From positions 9,320-73,319 of the forward strand of contig CAZXQG010000013.1 of assembly GCA_964642725.1 (NCBI GenBank): a stretch of DNA of 64,000 nt, in the 5' to 3' direction. The notes under the pieces were generated by a model that saw only the letters and a program-made list of their open reading frames with translations, was not told the DNA's origin and did not search any database. The translations under genes were made by a program, and so were the position numbers. The stretch comes from JAGVPT01 sp964642725 (GTDB lineage Bacteria > Bacteroidota > Ignavibacteria > UBA10030 > UBA8401). Below are positions 16,842 to 25,118 of the stretch, one piece after another (the stretch's first letter is position 1; each line of letters starts with the position of its first letter).

Positions 16842-18281
16842 CTAAAATCTGTACGCGACAGTGAAATCTATGTTAGTAGTGGAAATGTTCTCATCGGTAC
16901 GAGACAGGTTTAGCGCTGCATCGCCGTAATTATTATGGAATGTTTTAAACGAACCAAACATAGCTGCAACGTCGAACATGACATTGTCCTGCAAAAGAAC
17001 CCCTGCGCCCGCAGTAAATGTTGTTTGGCCGAACGAAGTCGGGTCGCCGGCAAACGCCGATGGTTTAAACGAATATCCTGCCCTCACGCGAAAATCGGTT
17101 TTTGGAATTTCAAATTCTCCGCCGACAGCGTAATTGAGCGTCGAGCGAAATTCCTGCTTCAACGATATATTTTGGCTTTCAAGATAGCTGTTGTCGGTCC
17201 ACTGAAGTTGCGTCCAATCGGTATATTCAATCTGTCCGGACAACAAAAGTCCTTCGATTGGCGAGTACGAGGCCCCGGCCCCAAAAACCCACGGGCTTTG
17301 GACTCCGTAGTCGTTGTACGAATCGTTCGATTGTGCGTAACTCACTCCGTCATCAAACACACTTTGACCGGCATTGGAATACGTTTCATGAATTGTGATT
17401 GAGGTAGGAGTTTTCATCGTAAGACCTATACGCAAGATGTCCTCATACCTGTACATGATGCCGACCATCAGGTTGATACCGCTCAACTCGCTCGTAATCG
17501 TATTATCATAATAGAGTTTATTGAAGCGCAGGTACAAAGAATCGAGCGGAAGGTTTGGGTCTGTGTTTTGATAAAGATTGCGCGAATCTGCTTCAATATA
17601 ATTCCTTACATAATTATACGTTCCGTTCATGATATTTATAGATAATCCGAACGATAAATTTTTCTGAACGTCAATTGCGCCGGAGAACACCCAATTGCCG
17701 ATGCTTCCTCTCTCGCTGACAGTCCCTTGTTGGTTGAGATTGTTTTGAAGAACGGTGTAGCCGTTTGAATTTCTCAGATATGTCTGGAAAGGAATATCGT
17801 ACTGATCGTAGGTTGTGTCTATCGATTGGATGATCGAACTCTTGTTATTGAACCCGCTGAACGCAAGCCCCGTGGTAAAATTGTTCACCCTGTTGTATCC
17901 CGCGGCAAATACCAAGCTCCCGCGTGATGTAGGGACCGGGAAGACGAAACCGATATTATCCAGCGCGGTGCTGCTGTTTGTCGAAGAAGTTGTGTTTCCA
18001 AAAAAGGTTGCGTCGTTTGAATAGTTCGTATTGATAATACCGCCCGTAAATTCAAGCCTCCGCATTTGTGCCAAACCCGCAGGATTCCAGAACGTAGCGC
18101 TGTAGTCGTCCGCCACGCCGATATACGCGCCGCCCATGCTTTGCGCTCGTGAACCAACACCATACCCCGTGGATGAAAAACGCAACGCATCATCCGCAAA
18201 CTGCGCACGGGCCGTAGAGAAACTGAGAGCTGCTAAACCGAGAAAAGCAATCGTTGAAAATACAAAGTGATTTGTTTTCAT
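16842..18281 (-). CDS. FadL/OmpP1-family outer-membrane barrel protein
   Basis: A 479-residue outer-membrane protein. The open frame runs 106 codons further upstream, but that part is low-complexity and overlaps the next gene. The ATG at 18281 has AAGGA upstream and starts a signal peptide (MKTNHFVFSTIAFLGLAAL, cleaved near ARAQ). The mature start has the OmpP1/FadL/TodX signature GGAYIGVADDYSATFWNPAG (about 51-70). Many amphipathic beta strands follow and the chain ends in TVAYRF, an aromatic-terminated barrel. Family members pass hydrophobic compounds across the outer membrane; substrate here is unknown. It lies 16 bases after a lipoprotein gene with a heme-c motif and next to a multiheme cytochrome. 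Confidence 0.85.
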   Translation of the reverse strand: MKTNHFVFSTIAFLGLAALSFSTARAQFADDALRFSSTGYGVGSRAQSMGGAYIGVADDYSATFWNPAGLAQMRRLEFTGGIINTNYSNDATFFGNTTSSTNSSTALDNIGFVFPVPTSRGSLVFAAGYNRVNNFTTGLAFSGFNNKSSIIQSIDTTYDQYDIPFQTYLRNSNGYTVLQNNLNQQGTVSERGSIGNWVFSGAIDVQKNLSFGLSINIMNGTYNYVRNYIEADSRNLYQNTDPNLPLDSLYLRFNKLYYDNTITSELSGINLMVGIMYRYEDILRIGLTMKTPTSITIHETYSNAGQSVFDDGVSYAQSNDSYNDYGVQSPWVFGAGASYSPIEGLLLSGQIEYTDWTQLQWTDNSYLESQNISLKQEFRSTLNYAVGGEFEIPKTDFRVRAGYSFKPSAFAGDPTSFGQTTFTAGAGVLLQDNVMFDVAAMFGSFKTFHNNYGDAALNLSRTDENISTTNIDFTVAYRF

Positions 18282-18297
18282 AGGTATCCTTCGCTTC

Positions 18298-18924
18298 CTA
18301 ATCCTTGTCGCCTCCGCGATTTGAACCAGTTTTTCGTGTGGTTGATGCCGGTGGAACTGAATTGTTACTTGTTGTCCTGCTGCGGTCGGTTGTCGTGCCG
18401 TTCGATGTGGCAGCATCGGCAGTTGGAGGAGGAGGCGCAGTTGTTGTGGTTGTTGTGATTGTGGGTGCCGATGTTGATGCATGTATGTCGGGACGCGATT
18501 GGTCGCCTCCGCGAGTGGAGCCGGTTGTTCGCTGGCGAGGTCCGCTTTCCGACGCGGGCGATGAAGATGATGACATCGCCGTCGGCGGAACTGGCGCAAT
18601 CGCTCCGGACCACCACGGCAAACTTGTCGATGGAGCCCGCCATCCGTACGGGTCGATACTCATTCCGTGGGCGGCGATCAATCTACCATTTTGCGAGCCA
18701 TAGTAACTGTTGTCCAATTCCGCCTGACTATGACATGATAGACAATTTTGATTATAAGAGATGTCGGACGTATAGTCATCCTGAGAGGAAGTCGGCGCCG
18801 AAGATTCGTCCGACATCGATGTCATCCTGGATGGATCCATCAATACTGTATAGCATCCGCCAATAGTGAATAAAATTAGCACAAAAAAGTGAGTGACGAT
18901 CTTATTTGCCGTGTTGATCCTCAT
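18298..18924 (-). CDS. Lipoprotein with a single heme-c motif and Ser/Thr/Pro-rich tail
   Basis: A 208-residue protein I cannot assign to a named family. A lipobox (FTIGGC, Cys 24) predicts lipid anchoring. Residues about 60-64 are CLSCH, a canonical covalent heme-c motif, with a possible Met or His ligand in AAHGMSIDPYG. From about residue 108 the chain is low-complexity Ser/Thr/Pro with two Arg-Gly-Gly-Asp motifs (TTGSTRGGD and KTGSNRGGD). The same motif and the same GCYT start of the mature protein occur in the upstream lipoprotein. The start codon is only 2 bases after that gene's stop, implying coupled translation. Base composition is unusual because of the repeats, but the lipobox, start site and spacing support a real gene. 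Confidence 0.75.
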   Translation of the reverse strand: MRINTANKIVTHFFVLILFTIGGCYTVLMDPSRMTSMSDESSAPTSSQDDYTSDISYNQNCLSCHSQAELDNSYYGSQNGRLIAAHGMSIDPYGWRAPSTSLPWWSGAIAPVPPTAMSSSSSPASESGPRQRTTGSTRGGDQSRPDIHASTSAPTITTTTTTAPPPPTADAATSNGTTTDRSRTTSNNSVPPASTTRKTGSNRGGDKD

Positions 18925-18926
18925 AA

Positions 18927-19859
18927 CTACCTGCTCCTGCTTCTTCCCCCTCCGCCACCGCCTCCACTGCGACTTCCGCCGCCACTACTAGCACTTCCAC
19001 CGCTTGAATGCTGCGGAGAAGAATAATGAGGAGATTGTTGACGCGCCGCCGGTCTCGACTGGGTGCCGGTTCCTCTAACTTGCGCAGGCTGCGAACGACC
19101 ATTATGTTGCCTTACCTGCCGCGGGTTCGCATTATTCCTCGAAGGATTGCCCGCATTTCTGGCTCGGGCAACAATCGACGGATTTCTACCTGCAGCTTGT
19201 GAACGCTCTGCCGTCGGCGTTTTCGCTCTTTGCCACCAAGGAACTTCTTCGCGAGAATGTGTTCGAGAATTATTTGTTGCCGCAAGTTCCGGCACACCTG
19301 GAGTCCGTGTTCTGGATGAAGCAACTCCACTGGCCGGAGAAAATGCTCCGGGAGTCCCTGTTCCACCCCGTGCGCGCATAAAGCCGTCTCCGCCCCGCGT
19401 GTTGCCTGTTGTTCTTGGTCTACCGGCGAAGAAATTTCTCCCGCGCCCGCCGCGATATCCGGAACCGTAATACGCCCAATAGCCGTAATCCCGACCATAA
19501 TAAGGGTAGTGTCCATACCAGTACGGATAGGGGTACGCTAATGTAGGATACCATCCACCCCACGGATAACCATAATCGCCGTACCAGGGATCAAACCAAA
19601 CGCCTGTTCCCCATACGTAACTCGGAGGACAATAATAATCAAACGACATCCGGTATTGCGACTCACGGTAGCCATCGTCGTTAAAATAAGTAGTGCTGGA
19701 GGTATCGCTTAATGCAGCCGTGGAGTCGTTGTACGTGTAATCACCTGTGCCTGATTCTTCATCGTTCACCGTTTCCATACGAGTGTAACATCCGGCAAAT
19801 ACAAATCCAGTAATCAGGAAAAACAATATACTGTTGAACAAGCTTCGAAGTGTTTTCAT
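18927..19859 (-). CDS. Tyr/Trp/Gly-rich lipoprotein
   Basis: A 310-residue predicted lipoprotein with lipobox VFAGC (Cys 24). Three zones are visible: an acidic Ser/Thr linker (25-65); an extremely aromatic stretch (about 75-135) rich in Tyr, Trp, Gly and Pro with segments such as YPYPYWYGHYPYYGRDYGYW; and an Arg/Gly/Ser/Asn-rich tail ending in a poly-Gly/Arg-Ser run. RTTGNTRGGD near residue 150 is shared with the downstream lipoprotein. No enzymatic motif is visible. It is probably surface- or periplasm-exposed and coupled to the heme lipoprotein gene. Function is unknown; aromatic stacking or adhesion are guesses. Confidence 0.7.
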   Translation of the reverse strand: MKTLRSLFNSILFFLITGFVFAGCYTRMETVNDEESGTGDYTYNDSTAALSDTSSTTYFNDDGYRESQYRMSFDYYCPPSYVWGTGVWFDPWYGDYGYPWGGWYPTLAYPYPYWYGHYPYYGRDYGYWAYYGSGYRGGRGRNFFAGRPRTTGNTRGGDGFMRARGGTGTPGAFSPASGVASSRTRTPGVPELAATNNSRTHSREEVPWWQRAKTPTAERSQAAGRNPSIVARARNAGNPSRNNANPRQVRQHNGRSQPAQVRGTGTQSRPAARQQSPHYSSPQHSSGGSASSGGGSRSGGGGGGGRSRSR

Positions 19860-19936
19860 AACTAATTCCTTCCTCCGTATCGGGTCAATGCAAAGAACAA
19901 CACCCTCAAGGATCGTATCATTCCCTTATTCCAGTT

Positions 19937-20698
19937 TTACAGTGTCCGCACATATTCTACTTTGATCGTTCTATTTCCAATCGTCACGTTGTTTTGATTC
20001 CTTACAAGATTTTTCAGGTCAAATCCGAGCGTAAACCCGTTTCCCCATGACCAGCGCAGACCGGCGTTCAAATAGCCCCTCCCTTTACCGACGATGCCGA
20101 TGTTATCATTCAACCCAAAATCATATTCGGAGAGCAGAGAAATGTCGGAACCCAGCGATTTTTCCGCGCCGGCAAAAAAATCCAGGTTGTTGTTGCCGTC
20201 TTTGTTCTCAAGGCTGTAATTCGCTCCGCCGTGAATGCTTAAATTCCCCAAAAAAGAATAATTCTTGCTGGCGGCGGCAAAAAAACCCCGTGACTTGATC
20301 GTGAAACGTTCAACGCTGTCAATGTACGTTTCCTTTCCCTGTGAATCAAACCCAAGCGCGATCGCCGGCATCGCCATCGTTTCATCGAACAAGCGGAATT
20401 TGACATTGACGCCGGGCAGCTTCTGCATCGTGATAACATCGTGTCCGATAATTCCTGTCCCGCCGTATGAAATGCCGAAACTCAACCGATCAAGCGCACC
20501 CGCTGAAAGCCCTACCGTCATTCCGCCGTTCTGGAAGAAATCGACATCCATCGCAAACGCTCCGCGTTTTAAAAGTCCTGCTGTCGGTGCATCTATGACA
20601 TATCGCGGTTCGATGTTCGCCGCGTCGCCGGCCGAATTCTGTGCCATCAGTGAACATTGAACCATCAACAATGAACAGGTGAATAGCAGTCGCTTCAC
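19937..20698 (-). CDS. Outer-membrane beta-barrel protein, family not identified
   Basis: A 253-residue exported protein. I chose the GTG at 20698 because GGAAGGA lies 7 bases upstream and the product then starts with a normal signal peptide (first residues VKRLLFTCSLLMVQCSLMAQ); a longer reading from 20737 adds 13 residues with no such signal. The body alternates hydrophobic and polar residues with many Gly and aromatics, consistent with about ten to twelve strands. The segment PTAGLLKRGAFAMDVDFFQN resembles YjbH-like or small porin families, but I would not assign one. It precedes the two lipoproteins by 77 bases and follows cysS by 87. Confidence 0.7.
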   Translation of the reverse strand: MKRLLFTCSLLMVQCSLMAQNSAGDAANIEPRYVIDAPTAGLLKRGAFAMDVDFFQNGGMTVGLSAGALDRLSFGISYGGTGIIGHDVITMQKLPGVNVKFRLFDETMAMPAIALGFDSQGKETYIDSVERFTIKSRGFFAAASKNYSFLGNLSIHGGANYSLENKDGNNNLDFFAGAEKSLGSDISLLSEYDFGLNDNIGIVGKGRGYLNAGLRWSWGNGFTLGFDLKNLVRNQNNVTIGNRTIKVEYVRTL

Positions 20699-20785
20699 TT
20701 GTATTCCTTCCAATAGGTTAGACGAGCCATTGTGCAAGAAGTTTACTCGAAAGGCAGCTTAATGTTGGTGCAATGTATGAAGAAT

Positions 20786-22234
20786 TCACTCCTTTTTCCA
20801 CGTCGTTCCGTCCTTGGTGTCTTCGAGAACAATGCCGAGGGCCTTGACGGAATCTCGAATCTTGTCCGATAACCCCCATAATTTCTGCTTTCTAATCTCC
20901 TTCCGGACTTCGATGATCAAGGTCATCAAGCCTGCCTCCGCAGAACCGCTGCCCGAAACAACAGTGGATGATCCGCGCAAAGGAAGTCCAAGAATCTGCG
21001 AACCAAATTCATCAAAGAAATTTTCGATCTCACGAAGCGTCGACTCCGTCGGCAGCATCCCGGGCATCAACCAATCATTTACTTTTGACACGAGGTCGAA
21101 CAGTACGGCAATCGCTTTCGGCGTGTTGAAATCGTCGTTCATCGCATCGATGAATTCATTCCGGAACGGCTTTAGGTCTCTTTCAAAAGGCCCGAACGAA
21201 GATGAACGCTTAGCAAAATCAATTGCTTCGTGCAGTCTCCTCACTGTGTTCTGTAATTTTGCGAAACCTGTCTTCGATGCTTCCAGCGCCTGTTCGCTAA
21301 AATCCAATGTACTTCGGTAATGGCTTTGGAGGATGAAAAAACGGATGACTGCAGGGTCAAATTTTTTGAAGATGTCTTTAAGCGTGACAAAATTGCCGAG
21401 AGACTTCGACATTTTCTGGCCGTTGACCGTCACCAGATTATTGTGGATCCAGTATTTTACGAATGGTTTGCCGGTCGCAGATTCGCTCTGCGCAATTTCG
21501 CACTCATGATGAGGAAATTGGTTGTCCAATCCCCCGCCGTGAATATCGAACGTCTCGCCAAGATATTTCATCGACATCGCCGAACACTCGATGTGCCATC
21601 CGGGGAACCCTTCACCCCACGGACTCTGCCATCGCATGATATGCTCCGGTTCCGCTTTCTTCCAGAGCGCAAAATCTTCGGGATTTCGTTTCTCGCTTTT
21701 CAACTCAACCCGAGTCCCCTCTTTCATATCATCGATAGTTCTCCCGGAAAGTTTCCCGTAGTTCTTGAATTTCCGCACATCAAAATAGACTGAGCCGTTC
21801 ACTTCATACGCATGTCCGTTCGCAAGCAGCTTCTTCACAATCTCGATCTGCTCGATGATATGCCCCGATGCCCGCGGTGAAATATCCGGGCGAGTAACAT
21901 TAAGAGCATCCATGTCTTCGAAATAACTGCGCGTGATTGTTTCTGCAACCTGCATCGGATGAACTTTATTGATGCGAGATTGCTTCAGCATCCTATCCTC
22001 GCCGTCGTCCAGCAAATGCCCCACGTCGGTAATATTCTGAATATACAATACTTTATTGCCGAGATGCCGGAGATAGCGGACGATCACGTCGAACGAAACG
22101 TAGCTCTTTCCGTGGCCGATGTGTGAGTCGCTGTAAACAGTCGGCCCGCAGACGTACATGCCGACATATCCTTCGTGAAGGGGTTTGAACTCTTCTTTTT
22201 GACGTGAAAGGGTATTATAGATTGTTAATGGCAT
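20786..22234 (-). CDS. cysS: Cysteinyl-tRNA synthetase
   Basis: A 482-residue class I aminoacyl-tRNA synthetase that charges tRNA-Cys. The Rossmann fold shows HIGH at 38-41 and KMSKS in KMSKSLGNF. Zinc-ligand candidates include Cys 29 (MYVCGPTVY) and the WHIECSAMS and FPHHECEIAQSE segments. Family order is complete, with the DALR-type anticodon-binding region (about 340-440) and a short Lys-rich end. No insertion or truncation is seen. It sits between a four-helix-bundle gene upstream and an outer-membrane protein gene downstream. Confidence 0.96.
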   Translation of the reverse strand: MPLTIYNTLSRQKEEFKPLHEGYVGMYVCGPTVYSDSHIGHGKSYVSFDVIVRYLRHLGNKVLYIQNITDVGHLLDDGEDRMLKQSRINKVHPMQVAETITRSYFEDMDALNVTRPDISPRASGHIIEQIEIVKKLLANGHAYEVNGSVYFDVRKFKNYGKLSGRTIDDMKEGTRVELKSEKRNPEDFALWKKAEPEHIMRWQSPWGEGFPGWHIECSAMSMKYLGETFDIHGGGLDNQFPHHECEIAQSESATGKPFVKYWIHNNLVTVNGQKMSKSLGNFVTLKDIFKKFDPAVIRFFILQSHYRSTLDFSEQALEASKTGFAKLQNTVRRLHEAIDFAKRSSSFGPFERDLKPFRNEFIDAMNDDFNTPKAIAVLFDLVSKVNDWLMPGMLPTESTLREIENFFDEFGSQILGLPLRGSSTVVSGSGSAEAGLMTLIIEVRKEIRKQKLWGLSDKIRDSVKALGIVLEDTKDGTTWKKE

Positions 22235-22246
22235 TTTCTTGAGGCG

Positions 22247-22288
22247 CTGGGATTTAGGTGTTAGGTTTTGGGTGCTGGGTGTTGGCTT
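22247..22288. repeat. Heptanucleotide quasi-repeat array at gene end
   Basis: Six consecutive 7-mers read on the plus strand CTGGGAT, TTAGGTG, TTAGGTT, TTGGGTG, CTGGGTG and TTGGCTT. They encode the last ten or so residues and the stop codon of the four-helix-bundle gene. A longer array of the same type lies inside the ABC-F gene at 45032-45123. Confidence 0.7.
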
Positions 22289-22643
22289 TTCTGATTTTAA
22301 TTGTTGAGATGAAGCTGTTGATCATTTTTTGTTCTTCCGACAACATTAGCAGAAGCGGTTTGACCTTATCCATAGGGATCAAGTTGAGTTGTTGGGAGAT
22401 TGTTAATTGTGTTTCAAGTTCGAATGCAGAGCCGATAGCGATATGCAAAAACCATTTAAAATCCCGTTCGGTGTCTCTGCTGCACCCTTCCGCAATGTTG
22501 GATGGAATCGATACCGCCGCTCGTTGAAGTTGAGATTTGAGTCCATATTTTTCTACATTTGGCAACAGAGGCGTTAGCATATACACCTCTCGGACAATCT
22601 CCATCCCTTTTTGCCAAATGCGTAGCTCCCGAAAATTTCTCAT
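22254..22643 (-). CDS. Four helix bundle protein (23S rRNA intervening-sequence type)
   Basis: A 129-residue protein of the four-helix-bundle family often encoded in 23S rRNA intervening sequences and as orphan genes. Recognition rests on FRELRIWQKGMEIVREVY (3-20), SQLQRAAVSIPSNIAEG (about 37-53) and the closing helix around LLMLSEEQKMINSFIS. Its molecular role is not established. The natural family sequence ends near TIKIRK; the final ANTQHPKPNT is encoded by a heptanucleotide array and is probably acquired. It lies between recN and cysS, where no rRNA gene exists, so it is one of the solitary copies. Confidence 0.88.
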   Translation of the reverse strand: MRNFRELRIWQKGMEIVREVYMLTPLLPNVEKYGLKSQLQRAAVSIPSNIAEGCSRDTERDFKWFLHIAIGSAFELETQLTISQQLNLIPMDKVKPLLLMLSEEQKMINSFISTIKIRKANTQHPKPNT

Positions 22644-22674
22644 CCTCTCCCCCTAACAGCGAAATTCTAATTCC

Positions 22675-24402
22675 TTATTTTTTTTCCATCAACTCCCGCG
22701 CACTCTTCAACCCCGCCTCCGTCACCTTCTCCCCACTCATTAGTTTTGCGACTTCATGAACTCGTTCTTCCACGTCCAGCCTGCGTAAACGTGTTGTCGT
22801 CCGTTTTCCATCTTCAATTTTTTCGACCGCAAAATGCGTATCCGCCAATCCGGCAATTTGCGGAAGATGAGTGATCGCAATGACCTGGTGAAGTGCGGCA
22901 AGCTTTTTTAGACTCAGTCCTACGGCCTGGCCGAGGCGTCCGCTGACGCCGACATCAATCTCATCGAAAATAAGAAGCGGGACTTTGTCCGATGCTGCGA
23001 GGGCCGATTTCAACGCAAGCATCACGCGGGAAATTTCGCCCCCCGACGCTACTTTCGCCAAGGGCTTCACATCCTCGCCGACATTCGTCGAGATAAAAAA
23101 TTCCACGACGTCGATTCCTTTTACCGTAGCCTCGAAGCAATCTTTTCCAATCTTGACAAACGTATCAGCAGCAGCGTTTCCGTTGTTCGCGCCTGCTGAG
23201 AGCGGTACGTTGGAAATGCTGGCTGAAAATTTCGCATTCGTGATTCCGAGGTCCGCAAGCGAGGCAATAATCGACTTCTCAATCTTTTTTGCCGTCCCGC
23301 GGCGCTTGTCTGTTAGTTGCTGTGCCAAAGCGGAACAAACCTTGCGCTCTTCCGAAATTGCGGACTCAATCGCGGCAAGCTCTTTTTCAAAATTTTCAGC
23401 GAGCGAAAATTCATTGCCGATCTTCAAACGGTGCTCAAGAAGAGATTCTAGCGTTCCGCCGTATTTCTTTTTCAGCAGGGATAATTGGCCTAGCCGTTCG
23501 CGGATCTGTTCGAGCTTTTCAGGGTTGAATTCAATTTTCGCATTGTACGAATGAATGAACTTCGACAATTCTTCCACAATAATCTCGGCAGATTTTGCTT
23601 CGCCCGAGGCATTGGCAAAAACCGAATCAATCTCCCGCAGCGTTTCGATCTGTTTCCACGCCAAAACGAGATTGTCGTGGACCGAAGGTTCTCCTTCGTA
23701 GAGGAGCTGGCTCAGTTGTGATGTCAGTTCGAATAGTTTTTCCGCATTTTCCAGCAGTTTTAATTCTGATTCGAGCGTTTCTTCTTCTCCAAGCTGAGGA
23801 TTGACCGAATCAATCTCCTTCATCTGGAACTCGTAGAGATCCTTTTTCTCTTTCAGACGGTGCTCTTGTTCCCGTAAATCGTGTTTTCTTGAAAAAAGAT
23901 CGGAGAGCTTCTTGTAGGATTGGCGATAGTCGGAGAGAAGGCGCTCATCTCCGCCGAAATCGTCGAGAAAATCGATATGAGTCTCCGGCCGGAGCAATGC
24001 CTGGTGGTCGTGCTGGCCGTGAAGGTCTACAAGCACATCCCCCGCTTCTTTGAGCAGCGCGAGCGGAACAGGTGAATCATTAATAAAACAGCGGCTTTGT
24101 CCTTTAGCCGAAATTTCCCGGCGGACGATCATTTCTTCCGACGGCTCGATGTCGTTGTCTTTCAGGAGTGATTGAATCTTCGGCATGCCTGCAGCGTCAA
24201 ACTTCCCTTCAACGATCGCTTTCTCCGCTCCTTTGCGGACAACGTCGGCGCTGGCGCGTTCACCGAGAAGCAAACTCAACGCGTCGATGAGGATTGACTT
24301 CCCGGCACCCGTTTCACCGGTGATGATGTTGAGGCCGCGCTCGAATTCAACGCTTATTTCCTCTATCAGCGCATAATTTTTAATGTACAGAGAATGCAGC
24401 AT
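22675..24402 (-). CDS. recN: DNA repair protein RecN
   Basis: A 575-residue SMC-like ATPase acting in double-strand-break repair. Walker A GETGAGKS lies at 29-36. A long Glu/Lys/Leu-rich coiled coil occupies the middle (about 150-370). The C-terminal lobe has the ABC signature region VASGGEISRVMLALKSAL and Walker B LLIFDEIDVGVSG. Length matches the family. The C-terminal tail is Lys/Glu-rich. It is followed after 31 bases by the four-helix-bundle gene and preceded by the ORF6N cassette. No SOS-type operator was recognised upstream. Confidence 0.95.
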   Translation of the reverse strand: MLHSLYIKNYALIEEISVEFERGLNIITGETGAGKSILIDALSLLLGERASADVVRKGAEKAIVEGKFDAAGMPKIQSLLKDNDIEPSEEMIVRREISAKGQSRCFINDSPVPLALLKEAGDVLVDLHGQHDHQALLRPETHIDFLDDFGGDERLLSDYRQSYKKLSDLFSRKHDLREQEHRLKEKKDLYEFQMKEIDSVNPQLGEEETLESELKLLENAEKLFELTSQLSQLLYEGEPSVHDNLVLAWKQIETLREIDSVFANASGEAKSAEIIVEELSKFIHSYNAKIEFNPEKLEQIRERLGQLSLLKKKYGGTLESLLEHRLKIGNEFSLAENFEKELAAIESAISEERKVCSALAQQLTDKRRGTAKKIEKSIIASLADLGITNAKFSASISNVPLSAGANNGNAAADTFVKIGKDCFEATVKGIDVVEFFISTNVGEDVKPLAKVASGGEISRVMLALKSALAASDKVPLLIFDEIDVGVSGRLGQAVGLSLKKLAALHQVIAITHLPQIAGLADTHFAVEKIEDGKRTTTRLRRLDVEERVHEVAKLMSGEKVTEAGLKSARELMEKK

Positions 24403-24447
24403 GGAATGAAGTTACGCTGAATTTGGGAGAGTTTCAACCTGTTGAGA

Positions 24448-24478
24448 GTGATGCCATGCCTCTGAGACATGGCATCAA
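24448..24478. repeat. Palindromic repeat flanking the ORF6N gene, copy A
   Basis: TGATGCCATG (24449-24458) and CATGGCATCA (24468-24477) form a perfect 10-bp stem with a 9-nt loop. It is 13 bases past the ORF6N stop codon. No T run follows, so it is not a typical terminator. A sister hairpin lies on the other side of the gene at 25062-25094. Confidence 0.7.
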
Positions 24479-24490
24479 TTGGCAGTGAAT

Positions 24491-25003
24491 TCAAAATCCA
24501 ATCGGTCGTTTTGGCTTCTCCGGTGGAGCCATCAATTGGTGTATCGCCTCGAAGATCGCCTGAATCTCTTCGTCGTGTCTTTCAACCTTTGTTTCAAGTT
24601 GCTTCAGTTTGAAGGCTAGTTCCTTGTGAGTGGAAATAATTTCCCTCAGCTTCACAAATGTACGAATAATCTGGATATTGACCTGAACGGCACGCTGGCT
24701 ACGCAACACGCTTGATAACATTGCCACGCCTTGTTCGGTGAATGCATACGGAGGGTATCGTCTTCCAACCCAGCTTGAGGTGCCAAATTGGCTCCTCAAG
24801 ACATCATACTCTTCATTGGTCAACTCAAACATAAAATCATGAGGAAACCGATCTACGTTTCTGCGGACAGCACGCTTGAGGAACTTCACTTCAATACCAT
24901 AAAGTTCGGCAGGATGAAAATCCAACATCATTTTGCGACCACGGATCACAAAGATCCTGTTTTCGATTAGATCGTGCGAAATAATTTCTGATTTTGATTC
25001 CAT
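24491..25003 (-). CDS. ORF6N domain-containing protein
   Basis: A 170-residue protein. Residues about 8-95 match the ORF6N domain, a DNA-binding-type domain known from phage anti-repressor-like proteins and common as orphan genes in Bacteroidota. Typical elements are IENRIFVIRGRKMMLDFHPA, the VRRNVDRFPHDFMFELTNEE segment and YAFTEQGVAMLSSVLRS. The C-terminal third is a charged coiled coil (ELAFKLKQLETKVERHDEEI) and a short Pro/Lys tail. Function in this genome is unknown. The gene is bracketed by two related hairpin repeats, suggesting it arrived or moves as a cassette; no integrase or toxin is adjacent. Confidence 0.88.
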   Translation of the reverse strand: MESKSEIISHDLIENRIFVIRGRKMMLDFHPAELYGIEVKFLKRAVRRNVDRFPHDFMFELTNEEYDVLRSQFGTSSWVGRRYPPYAFTEQGVAMLSSVLRSQRAVQVNIQIIRTFVKLREIISTHKELAFKLKQLETKVERHDEEIQAIFEAIHQLMAPPEKPKRPIGF

Positions 25004-25061
25004 GGATTCCCCCCTTTGCAGATGATGATGTTTGAATGGATTGTTTTTTGCATCCCCTTAC

Positions 25062-25094
25062 AGTGATGCCAAAACGCAGAGTCATGGCATCACT
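25062..25094. repeat. Palindromic repeat flanking the ORF6N gene, copy B
   Basis: AGTGATGCCA (25062-25071) pairs with TGGCATCACT (25085-25094), a perfect 10-bp stem with a 13-nt loop. It shares the GTGATGCCA/TGGCATCA arms with copy A. It lies 24 bases beyond the mqnA stop. Confidence 0.7.
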
Positions 25095-25118
25095 TCCTAA
25101 CTTTTGGCATGGTTCGCC

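Noticed and set aside
16470..16913. 147-residue plus-strand frame upstream of the cytochrome
   Set aside because: Crosses a clear minus-strand terminator and the end of the FadL-like gene; no Shine-Dalgarno.
18282..18599. N-terminal extension of the FadL-like frame, 106 codons rich in His/Arg/Gln
   Set aside because: It is the out-of-frame reading of the lipoprotein's repeat tail; the internal ATG has a Shine-Dalgarno and signal peptide.
22247..22288. CRISPR or VNTR call for the heptad arrays
   Set aside because: Units are only 7 bp without spacers and diverge from each other; neither a CRISPR array nor an exact tandem repeat.
24448..24478. Hairpin as intrinsic terminator of ORF6N
   Set aside because: Stem is strong but no T run follows, and the same hairpin recurs on the other side of the gene; kept as a repeat instead.
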